Origin: Bacteroidales bacterium
GTDB taxonomy: Bacteria; Bacteroidota; Bacteroidia; Bacteroidales; JAGOPY01
Direction: 5' to 3'
NCBI GenBank assembly: GCA_023229505.1
Contig: JALNZD010000001.1
Coordinates: 1-64,000 of the forward strand
Length of the DNA: 64,000 nucleotides
Below, in pieces: positions 1 to 6,858 of this stretch (positions are counted from its first letter, which is position 1; each line of letters opens with the position of its first letter). Made by a program: the position numbers and the translations under genes. The notes below the pieces were generated by a model. The model did not search any database. It was given only the letters and a program-made list of their open reading frames with translations, and was not told the origin of the DNA.

Positions 1-50
1 GCTGTTAATATCGAGAATAACTCTTCGAGTTATTTCCCGAAATTAACAGC
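1..50. repeat. 50-base near-perfect hairpin
   Basis: GCTGTTAAT at 1-9 pairs with ATTAACAGC at 42-50. GAATAACTC at 15-23 pairs with GAGTTATT-C at 27-36 with one bulged T. The loop is TTC (24-26), and two mismatches interrupt the stem. It lies just 3' of the truncated leftward gene at 83-325, so it could act as a terminator, but neither side has a T-run. It could equally be a dispersed palindromic repeat or the end of a mobile element cut by the window edge. Confidence 0.7.
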
Positions 51-82
51 AATATCAATACAAATAGAGTTAATAAATTCAA

Positions 83-325
83 TTAAGAAAAGTGAATTCG
101 TGGTCTAAAAAATGGGGAGTAGTAAATCAAGCCGTTTAAATTGGTGATGTTTGTTTCAATAATTGTAACATCTCCCTCAATTTGCGTACACCCTGGATAA
201 AGGCTTTGAAAATAATCGATTTGAGTCTGTGTGGTAAATGTGATGCCTTCCGGTAAGCAGGATTGCGATGAAGCCGATATCTGGATAAATAAAAGAATTG
301 ATAATACCAGAGATAATATTTTCAT
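83..325 (-). pseudogene. Truncated secreted-protein gene (N-terminal fragment)
   Basis: An 80-residue frame begins with a clear signal peptide (hydrophobic residues 3-18, then ASSQ). A mature start follows that resembles the N-terminus of large Bacteroidetes surface proteins with receptor-L/LRR-like domains (SCLPEGITFTTQTQID, then a GDVTI..NITNLNGL repeat-like segment). In such families the GDVTI/NLNGL unit is normally repeated many times and followed by a T9SS tail. Here the reading breaks off after NLNGL into an unrelated short tail (IYYSPFFRPRIHFS) and stops. I read this as a gene broken by deletion or insertion; the 50-base hairpin sits 32 bases past the stop. A genuine small secreted protein is the alternative. 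The family assignment is from pattern memory only. Confidence 0.45.
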
Positions 326-985
326 AAGGCCTGGTTTTTGGTTTAGAATCTTTAAAGGTACAAATAACTATTGACTAACGTCTTGATATCATTATTTTGG
401 ATTAATCCAGAACAATGTAATTTGTTTTCTGAGGTTATTAAAAAAATGAAAATTCCTAAGAACCTCTACAACACTCTTTTTTACATTGAACACAGAGCTT
501 TTTATTTCGCGACGGATGAGGTGGTATTAAATAATTGTTAACCCCCATTATATTTTCTAAAAACCAAATAAAGATGAAAAAGGTTTATTGAAAGAAATAA
601 AGAAATTATAGTAGGTTATTAGCCAGGCTATTTGTAAATGGATATTTCAACGCATTATGCGGAGACCGCCCTACATTGATTTGCGGTGGTCGGGAGCGCC
701 CCCCCAATGTGTAACTTTGTTGTGTTCGTTCATTGTAGAGTCTCTATCGAAGCAGTAAGAGATACCAGTCAGTCTCTCGAGTTACTATTTTCTTTACTTT
801 GCCAAATCTATAAATTCAAGTAGTAAGTGCAACACTTTTTCTAAAATTAGTCAAATAAATCATATCTTTACAAGGATTTAAAATAATATTACCCACCCTT
901 ATGCCTATTGGAATATATATGAATGCAGGGAAAGAGGGTATGAGGTGTTAGATGCAAGGCATTATTAACAACGAAACTCAAATCT
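326..985. other. Long AT-rich intergenic stretch
   Basis: No convincing gene is visible in these 660 bases. The stretch is AT-rich apart from a short GC-rich island around 660-705, which contains imperfect inverted matches (GACCGCC / GCGGTGGTC). Several stops occur in all frames. Together with the broken gene to its left and the orphan hicB to its right, it looks like a decayed accessory region. No RNA gene was recognised. Confidence 0.5.
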
Positions 986-1522
986 ATGGAACATTTATCT
1001 TTAATTTCCGTACCATGTAAATCTTACCTTGAAATTTTTGGGTTAATTGCATCGGTATTTGCATTAGGATTTTCTATTCTCTATTTTTTTCATCCTAGAT
1101 TTTTAATATGTGTTTATTTAAGTGATACTGATAAATCATTAAAAGAAAATGTTGAGAGATTGAATATAAAAATTGAGAACGGGAATATAATTCATAGAAA
1201 TATTGTTGAAATTAAATGTGAAGTAACTGCTATGCATTTCAATAATGATAAAGTTAAGACTTTGGAATTGGCGAAAAATGAAATCATCTTATTGAGGCAT
1301 AAACAGGATCATTACACTTTTTATACTAAAAAGAAATGGACTGAAGATAAAATTGATAGTTCCAAAATAAATTATGATATAATTCGTGTTCGTATTTTAG
1401 CGCTAAATTTTCTTGGCATTAAGAAATATGCAGAAGGGTATTTTAGAATATTAGAATTAAATAATTGTGCGGATTGTGCTTCGGAAAACATTAGAAAATA
1501 TAGAATAATACCCTGCCTCTAA
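986..1522 (+). CDS. Hypothetical membrane-anchored protein
   Basis: This 178-residue protein has one strong transmembrane segment near the N-terminus (about residues 15-40: LEIFGLIASVFALGFSILYF) and a charged, mostly soluble remainder. The C-terminal part contains CADCASENIRK, a CxxC pair that might bind metal or form a disulfide. Codon use is very AT-rich compared with the metabolic genes further right, which fits an accessory gene. The layout of one helix plus an immunoglobulin-like or beta-rich domain resembles many uncharacterised small membrane proteins. It stands alone: the upstream region is empty and an unrelated leftward gene follows. I do not recognise the family and assign no function. 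Confidence 0.55.
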   Translation: MEHLSLISVPCKSYLEIFGLIASVFALGFSILYFFHPRFLICVYLSDTDKSLKENVERLNIKIENGNIIHRNIVEIKCEVTAMHFNNDKVKTLELAKNEIILLRHKQDHYTFYTKKKWTEDKIDSSKINYDIIRVRILALNFLGIKKYAEGYFRILELNNCADCASENIRKYRIIPCL

Positions 1523-1705
1523 TCGGGAAACGTTCCAGCTGGCAATAACTTGCGGGATGCGCATCTCATACCATTTCGATTTAATGCGACGGTTCACTCA
1601 TCATCGGATTCCAAGATATTGTAGCGGTTATAGTCTTGCAGCAAAAAAGGAAACAATTGATTAAATTCCCCGGAGGACATTAACATTCCCGCTGATGGTT
1701 TTCAT
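1523..1705 (-). pseudogene. hicA toxin remnant (start only)
   Basis: Two bases after the hicB stop codon, on the same strand, an ATG at 1705 opens a reading MKTISG, which matches the usual HicA N-terminus (MKT-I/V-SGK). After these six codons the frame degenerates (NVNVLRGI) and stops. The conserved HicA core with its catalytic His (the GSHH-like segment) is not found in any frame before the next gene. The spacing is exactly what a hicBA pair would show. The rest of this stretch has short open pieces on both strands that I could not identify. Confidence 0.4.
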
Positions 1706-1707
1706 AA

Positions 1708-1911
1708 TCAAACTGCCAATTCCATCACGGTATCCTTGTTCTCAAGTTGAATATTCTTCATGTCGACAGATAAACAGCCTTCAACAGCATCATAAAGGTT
1801 ATTTATCAGGTCTACCATCGACTCGCCTTGTGAAGCACAACCCGGAAGGGAAGGGACTTCAGCCCAATATCCACCTTCTTCAGCTTCGTGAATAATTACT
1901 TTTAATTTCAT
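1708..1911 (-). CDS. hicB: HicB-family antitoxin, apparently orphan
   Basis: The 67-residue protein matches the HicB-like fold: MKLKVIIHEAEEGGYWAEV, then PSLPGCASQGES, then a helix with DLINNLYDAVEGCL. The E.GGY.A.VP.LPGC..G.. signature is characteristic. In the family, HicB neutralises the HicA mRNA interferase and often represses the pair. No DNA-binding C-terminal extension is visible, since it is the short form. A working hicA is missing: only its first six codons seem to survive immediately downstream. The gene is therefore either an orphan antitoxin left after toxin loss or a solitary HicB with another role. It sits in the AT-rich accessory edge of the window. Confidence 0.75.
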   Translation of the reverse strand: MKLKVIIHEAEEGGYWAEVPSLPGCASQGESMVDLINNLYDAVEGCLSVDMKNIQLENKDTVMELAV

Positions 1912-1983
1912 TTGTCAATTTTTTTCTAATCAATGATAAACCTTTGAGTAGGTTTTTACAAAATAAGTCATTTCCGGGCAAAA

Positions 1984-3108
1984 TTACTTCAAGCTGAATT
2001 TTATTGGCAGGTTATATTGCACCCGGACCGGTTTACCCCTTTGCTTGCCGGGTATCCAGTTTGGCATTGATTTTACCACTCTTAATGCTTCTTCATCGCA
2101 GCCGCCGCCAATGCCTCTAAGTACCTGTACATCTGAAATAGAACCATCTTTATTGACCGCAAATGTCATAAAAACTCTTCCCTGGATGCCCGCCTTTTTT
2201 GTTGAATCGGGATAATGAATATTTTCAGTTAAAAACCGGTACAAAGCGGAATCTCCACCCGGAAATTCAGGCATAGACTCGACAACCATGAATATCTGAG
2301 CATCAGATTCAAGATCAGACATTTCACTATTATCTTCAGCAATTGCACTTTTTGACTGTACAATATTTTGAGTGGAACCTTTCTTTTCGCTTCTGTCAAG
2401 CTTTTCCTCAGTGTAATCTTTATCATTAGTGATAACCACCCCGCCAACAATATATTCTTCAATTATCAAATCATCATTTACTACCTCAACTATCTCTTCG
2501 GCTACTTCAACGGGCTGGTTAAATGCAATAACTTCCTGATTAATCACTGGCGGCAAAGATACTGCGGCAACTTCAATAGATCCGGATGACTGTTCCTGGA
2601 CAGGTTTTATCGGGGAATTGATTTCATTTTGAGGCATATTTTTCTGAATATCTTCCGATATTTGGACCGGATTCTTTACTGCTTGCTCTGTAATTGGAAC
2701 AATTTCATCAATAATAGTATCAGGCTGCATTACTGCCAATTGAGATTTTTCGATCGGACCGCGGAACATGAAGAACATCAGCACCGACAAGCCGATAAGA
2801 CCTGCCAGACCGGCTGCAGCATACCAATATTTCATACGTGAAATCCGCGAATTGCCGGTCTTCGCCCTTTTCCCTGCAACAAAGAGCAAATCTGCCTGCA
2901 AATCCTCAACTTCCTGTCTGAGATCACTTGAACCATAATTTTGCATTCCTTCAAGCGCTTCACAGTCGAAATCAGATTTGGCAAGATGCTTTTCTACCAG
3001 AATCCGTTCTGCAGGACTGAGTTCATTTCGAAGGTAACGCTCCATCGCGTTGAGGGTCAGGTTGCCCGACACATCAAACAGGGATGATATATTATATTTT
3101 TCCGACAT
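1984..3108 (-). CDS. Anti-sigma-like membrane protein with TonB C-terminal domain
   Basis: The protein has 374 residues. The N-terminal cytoplasmic part has the pattern of Bacteroidetes zinc-less anti-sigma-like regions (MERYLRNELSPAERILVEKHL, then DCEALEGM). One transmembrane helix lies at about 94-116 (KYWYAAAGLAGLIGLSVLMF). A long, low-complexity acidic and hydrophobic linker follows at about 117-270, probably spanning the periplasm. A TonB C-terminal domain lies at about 275-374, starting MPEFPGGDSALYRFL and ending PVRVQYNLPIKFSLK. The start codon overlaps the 3' end of the sigma factor gene by 17 bases, which indicates translational coupling and a sigma/anti-sigma relationship. The TonB-like domain would let an envelope signal reach the sigma factor. 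The neighbouring rightward genes encode two more proteins with the same C-terminal module. Confidence 0.75.
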   Translation of the reverse strand: MSEKYNISSLFDVSGNLTLNAMERYLRNELSPAERILVEKHLAKSDFDCEALEGMQNYGSSDLRQEVEDLQADLLFVAGKRAKTGNSRISRMKYWYAAAGLAGLIGLSVLMFFMFRGPIEKSQLAVMQPDTIIDEIVPITEQAVKNPVQISEDIQKNMPQNEINSPIKPVQEQSSGSIEVAAVSLPPVINQEVIAFNQPVEVAEEIVEVVNDDLIIEEYIVGGVVITNDKDYTEEKLDRSEKKGSTQNIVQSKSAIAEDNSEMSDLESDAQIFMVVESMPEFPGGDSALYRFLTENIHYPDSTKKAGIQGRVFMTFAVNKDGSISDVQVLRGIGGGCDEEALRVVKSMPNWIPGKQRGKPVRVQYNLPIKFSLK

Positions 3109-3697
3109 TTCGTGATTCTAGTCTGATCTTCAGGTTTCGTTTTCCATTCTGGACGTGGCTCTTTACTTCGTTTATGGAGTATCCGGTGATATCGCATACT
3201 TCCATGTATGATTTATCCATTAAATATACTAATTCAATGCATCGCCGTTGTGGTTCTTTCAAAGTTACCATTGCCGATTCCAGCTCCTTCAGTGTATATT
3301 CTTCCAATTCTACTTCTTGATGCAATTCCCCCGGAATTTCCATAAATACCCCATCATTTTTTTCTTCCGCCATTTCCATCCTCACAGGTTTGGCCTTTCT
3401 TAACATCATAAGGCAATGATTCCGGGTAACCGAATGCAACCAGCTTTTAAAATTTCGTATCTCATGCCGGAGAATATCTTCCATTAATCCTTCAAAGATC
3501 TCCATCACTGCATCTTTTGCACCATCCTTATCATTCAGATATTTCAGACAGACACCGTAAACCAGATGGGCATAGCGCTGGAAAAGCAAGGCGATTATCT
3601 CAGGATCAGCGTTTACACGATATTTCAGAATCAGCTCATGATCCGGGAGTTCATGAAAGTCCGGTTTATCCTGTTTTCGCATAAACCTGATAAACAT
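3092..3697 (-). CDS. ECF-type RNA polymerase sigma factor
   Basis: 201 residues. Region 2 lies at about 33-101 (PEIIALLFQRYAHLVYGVCLKYL, then a KDAVMEIFEGLM helix and FKSWLHSVTRNHCLMMLRK). Region 4 lies at about 137-195 (LKELESAMVTLKEPQRRCIELVYL, then a helix-turn-helix SYMEVCDITGYSINEVKSHVQNGKRNLK). Length and domain order fit ECF (group 4) sigma factors, which direct polymerase to a small regulon. It is followed with a 17-base overlap by a membrane protein of anti-sigma type that ends in a TonB domain. The divergent genes at 3842-6852 are likely targets, but I see no shared ECF promoter motif as clear as the one at 18506-18686. An internal ATG at codon 6 is an alternative start. Confidence 0.88.
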   Translation of the reverse strand: MFIRFMRKQDKPDFHELPDHELILKYRVNADPEIIALLFQRYAHLVYGVCLKYLNDKDGAKDAVMEIFEGLMEDILRHEIRNFKSWLHSVTRNHCLMMLRKAKPVRMEMAEEKNDGVFMEIPGELHQEVELEEYTLKELESAMVTLKEPQRRCIELVYLMDKSYMEVCDITGYSINEVKSHVQNGKRNLKIRLESRNVGKI

Positions 3698-3841
3698 ATC
3701 GGGAACGGTTTAAAATAGAAGAAACAAATATGGTACCATGTAAAGCCTCCAGTCTTTTGGTTGTTTTAATGTTCCCATTTTATGGAAAATTAAATATCCC
3801 TGCATCCAATGGTAAAGATAACCTTTTAAAATCTTATAAAA
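3698..3841. promoter_or_regulatory. Divergent promoter region of the first sigma locus
   Basis: This 144-base spacer separates the leftward sigma operon from the rightward TonB-domain operon. On the minus strand CATATTTG (3732-3725) is one base off the TAnnTTTG -7 box and could serve the sigma gene. GGGAAC occurs once on each strand (3701-3706 plus, 3776-3771 minus), a core often seen in ECF -35 elements, but without a matched -10 partner. Assignment is tentative. Confidence 0.3.
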
Positions 3842-4522
3842 ATGGAAAGCAAAAAATCAAACCGGGCGAACCTGGAAATTAAAAAGGGGATTTTTCTCCG
3901 TATCGGGTTCATCGTTGCGCTGGCTGTCAGCCTGCTTGCTTTTGAATGGCAGACAAATGAAAAAAGCGTTTCATTAAACTTTGGTTCAAAATGGGAAGAG
4001 ATTGATGAGCTTCTGCCGGTCAATACGCAGCAGCGGAAACTGCCTCCTCCCCCACCCGATCCAAAGCCAATTTACACCATCAACATTATAGATAAACCCG
4101 TTGCAATCACTGACGACTTGCCGTCCTTTGATGCGGGCGCTGATGGCAACTCTGTCATCCCCGAAATATTAAGGCTTCCGGAAGAGCCTTCAGATCCTAA
4201 GGAAGATACCATCTTCTGCGTAGTGGAAAAAATGCCTGAATTTCCAGGTGGTCTTCCGGCAATGTACGAGTTTCTCAGAAATAACATGGTATATCCCAAA
4301 ATAGCCAGGGAGGCCAACATTCAGGGCATAGTACATTTAAGTTTTGTGGTTGAAAAAGACGGCAGCCTCTCTGATATCCTAATTGTTAGGTCTCCAGATC
4401 AGTTGCTTTCTGATGAAGCCTACAGGGTCGTTTCTGCAATGCCTGATTGGAGTCCTGGATTCCAAAGGAATAAACCGGTCAGGGTGAGTTTTAGCCTGCC
4501 AATCAGATTTACTTTACAATAA
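3842..4522 (+). CDS. TonB-family energy-transducer-like protein
   Basis: The protein is 226 residues long. It has a short basic cytoplasmic start, one transmembrane anchor at about 17-35 (GIFLRIGFIVALAVSLLAFEW), a short proline-rich segment (LPPPPPDPKP, 67-76), a linker and a TonB C-terminal domain at about 125-226. The domain has the conserved starts MPEFPGGLPAMYEFL, NIQGIVHLSFVVEKDG and a final PVRVSFSLPIRFTLQ. TonB proteins couple the inner-membrane proton-motive force to outer-membrane receptors. Here no ExbB/ExbD genes are nearby, the Pro-rich region is short, and the gene faces a sigma/anti-sigma pair whose anti-sigma carries the same domain, so signalling is at least as likely as transport. 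It is followed after 17 bases by the VIT/VWA gene, probably in one operon. Confidence 0.8.
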   Translation: MESKKSNRANLEIKKGIFLRIGFIVALAVSLLAFEWQTNEKSVSLNFGSKWEEIDELLPVNTQQRKLPPPPPDPKPIYTINIIDKPVAITDDLPSFDAGADGNSVIPEILRLPEEPSDPKEDTIFCVVEKMPEFPGGLPAMYEFLRNNMVYPKIAREANIQGIVHLSFVVEKDGSLSDILIVRSPDQLLSDEAYRVVSAMPDWSPGFQRNKPVRVSFSLPIRFTLQ

Positions 4523-4539
4523 CACTAAATATTAAAGTC

Positions 4540-6852
4540 ATGAAACCGATCGTATCAATCGTTACACTATTATTTCTCTTGACGTCAGTACTATATATTT
4601 CCGGTCAGATCCTCTCGTCTCCGGAAGACAAAACCCTTTCCCCATATTTCTATATTCAATCTGATGATCCTGAGACTGACCGTCTTCCGCTTAAGTCTAC
4701 CAGCGCCAAAGTCAATATTGCCGGTGTTATTGCCGATGTAACTATTACACAGAAATACACCAATGAAGGTAAAAAACCTATTGAAGCCATTTATGTTTTT
4801 CCGGCCTCCACCCAGGCTGCTGTCTATTCCATGGTTATGACCATCGGTGAAAGGGTGATCGTCGCACGGATCCAGGAAAGGGAAAAAGCCAGGCAGGAAT
4901 ATGAACAGGCTAAGAACAACGGGCAAAGCGCTTCGCTGCTGGAACAGGAGCGCCCCAATGTATTTACGATGAATGTTGCCAATATCATGCCCGGCGACCA
5001 GGTCCGCGTTGAATTGAAATATACTGAAGCCCTGGTCCCGGTCGACAGGATTTATCAATTTGTGTACCCGACCGTGGTTGGACCACGTTACAGCGGTAGT
5101 GCGAATGAAATTGCCTCTGCCGGAGAAGGCTGGAATGCTAATCCTTATACCACAGAAGGAATAGCACCGCTTTATGAAGTTGATATTAAAGTTAATCTCA
5201 CAGGCGGGATGGCGCTTAAAGACATTAAATGCCCTTCGCATCAAACTGAAATCAATTACAGCGGATTGTCGAGAGCTTCAGTCAATCTTTCACCTTTGGA
5301 AAAATTTGGCGGAAACCGCGATTTCATCTTGAAATATCGTTTAGCCGGTCAGAAGATTGAGACAGGGGTTCTTCTGTTCCAGGGGGACAAGGAGAATTTC
5401 TTCCTGGCCATGGTGCAGCCGCCAGACCGCGTGTCGCCCGAGATGATCCCGCCGCGGGAGTATATCTTTATCATGGATGTTTCCGGCTCTATGAATGGTT
5501 ACCCGATCGATATCTCTAAAAAGCTGCTGACTGACCTGATCAGCGGGCTAAAGCCAACTGACCGGTTCAACGTGATCCTGTTTGCCGGGGGATCTGAAAT
5601 AATGGCTGAAAAATCATTACCGGCTGTAAAAGAAAATCTTGCGTCAGCCATCAGGTTCATCGAAAAAGAGAATGGCGGCGGAGGCACTGAACTTTTACCG
5701 GCTATGAAGAAAGCACTCAGTCTTCCAGGAACTGAAGGATATTCCCGGACTTTTATCATCGCTACAGATGGATATGTCACAGTTGAGAAAGAAGTATTTG
5801 ACCTGGTCCGCAGGAGCCTCGGTGAAGCCAATTTCTTCGCATTCGGAATCGGAACCGGGGTGAACAGGTATCTTATTGAAGGCCTGGCTCATGCCGGGCA
5901 AGGCGAACCTTTCGTAGTTACCAAAGAGGAAGAAGCAGGTAAGTCGGCAGCTAAATTCCGGAAATACATATCAAATCCGGTATTAACTGATATCAAAATA
6001 TCCTTTAACGATTTTGATGCTTATGACCTCGCCCAGGAATCATACCCGGATGTGTTTTCGGAAAGGCCGGTCATAATTTTCGGAAAATATAAGGGAATCC
6101 CAAAAGGAAAAATCGTTGTAACCGGAAAAGGAGGCCGTGAAGATGTGGAAACGCGCATTGATCTGGCTTCTATCCGGCCCGACGATGCTAATTCAGGCTT
6201 AAGGTACCTTTGGGCCAGGGAAAAGATCATGATGCTGGACGATCTTGCAAATTCCGGCTATGAGGGTCAAGACGTTGAAGACCAAGTTATAGCTCTCGGC
6301 CTGGAATACAACCTTCTCACGAGGCACACTTCCTTCATTGCAATAGATTCGGAAATAAGGAACACTGAAGGAAACAACATCACGATCAGGCAGCCCTTGC
6401 CGTTGCCACAGGGAGTCAGTAATTATGCTGTCGGAAGATGTGTCGGTGGCGTATCTGCAGTAATGAACAATAAAGCCAGCGCTGAAAGTAATATCAGTTA
6501 TGAAATGGTTGTAGAGGATAACAATGCTGCTGATGAAAAATTTGTAATAGTCGAAAACCCGCCCGAATTTAAAGGTGGAGAAAAGGGGCTGGATGATTTT
6601 ATTAAAATGCATCTTAAATATCCCGAAGTGTCTGCAAAAAATTATATCTCAGGCAGAGTAATCGTAGAATTCACTGTGGATACAGATGGTACAGTAAAGG
6701 ATATCCGGATCCTTTATTCCCTTGACAATGCTACTGACCAGGAGGTGGTCCGTGTTGTGAAGCTGATGAGTGGAATGTGGAAACCTGCTGAACGTGATGG
6801 AAAACCGGTGGCTGCAAGAGTGGTTATAAGCAACTTTGTGTTCAAGCCTTAA
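4540..6852 (+). CDS. Secreted VIT-VWA protein with C-terminal TonB domain
   Basis: The protein has 770 residues. A signal peptide (1-22) is followed by a VIT (inter-alpha-trypsin) domain at about 45-175 (VNIAGVIADVTITQKYTN, EAIYVFPAST, REKARQEYEQAK). A von Willebrand A domain follows at about 305-480 with an intact MIDAS motif D313-V-S-G-S and later FIIATDGYV. A TonB C-terminal domain lies at about 668-770 (NPPEFKGGEKGLDDFI, YISGRVIVEFTVDTDG). VIT-VWA proteins are common exported proteins of unclear role in bacteria; MIDAS binds a divalent metal and a partner protein. The TonB-type tail on such a protein is unusual and is the same module as in the two proteins before it. There is no membrane anchor apart from the signal peptide, so it is probably periplasmic. 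Confidence 0.82.
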   Translation: MKPIVSIVTLLFLLTSVLYISGQILSSPEDKTLSPYFYIQSDDPETDRLPLKSTSAKVNIAGVIADVTITQKYTNEGKKPIEAIYVFPASTQAAVYSMVMTIGERVIVARIQEREKARQEYEQAKNNGQSASLLEQERPNVFTMNVANIMPGDQVRVELKYTEALVPVDRIYQFVYPTVVGPRYSGSANEIASAGEGWNANPYTTEGIAPLYEVDIKVNLTGGMALKDIKCPSHQTEINYSGLSRASVNLSPLEKFGGNRDFILKYRLAGQKIETGVLLFQGDKENFFLAMVQPPDRVSPEMIPPREYIFIMDVSGSMNGYPIDISKKLLTDLISGLKPTDRFNVILFAGGSEIMAEKSLPAVKENLASAIRFIEKENGGGGTELLPAMKKALSLPGTEGYSRTFIIATDGYVTVEKEVFDLVRRSLGEANFFAFGIGTGVNRYLIEGLAHAGQGEPFVVTKEEEAGKSAAKFRKYISNPVLTDIKISFNDFDAYDLAQESYPDVFSERPVIIFGKYKGIPKGKIVVTGKGGREDVETRIDLASIRPDDANSGLRYLWAREKIMMLDDLANSGYEGQDVEDQVIALGLEYNLLTRHTSFIAIDSEIRNTEGNNITIRQPLPLPQGVSNYAVGRCVGGVSAVMNNKASAESNISYEMVVEDNNAADEKFVIVENPPEFKGGEKGLDDFIKMHLKYPEVSAKNYISGRVIVEFTVDTDGTVKDIRILYSLDNATDQEVVRVVKLMSGMWKPAERDGKPVAARVVISNFVFKP

Positions 6853-6858
6853 AGGCTT
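6844..6858. terminator. Minimal shared hairpin between convergent genes
   Basis: AAGCC (6844-6848) and GGCTT (6854-6858) form a 5-bp stem that contains the last codons and stop of the VIT-VWA gene and touches the first base of the nifJ stop codon. Only five bases separate the two coding regions. It may act as a weak bidirectional terminator. No T-run follows. Confidence 0.35.

Noticed and set aside
805..850. AAGTGCAACACTTTTT looks like an insertion-sequence end (IS30-like)
   Set aside because: No transposase and no matching opposite end were found nearby.
1521..1570. Resemblance to cloning-vector sequence (TCGGGAAAC ... CCAGCTG)
   Set aside because: Only short pieces match from memory, with different spacing, and the sequence continues into an ordinary AT-rich spacer. 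Chance similarity is more likely than contamination.
4591..5244. 217-codon open frame on the minus strand
   Set aside because: It is the antisense shadow of the VIT-VWA gene, whose domains and codon pattern are clear.
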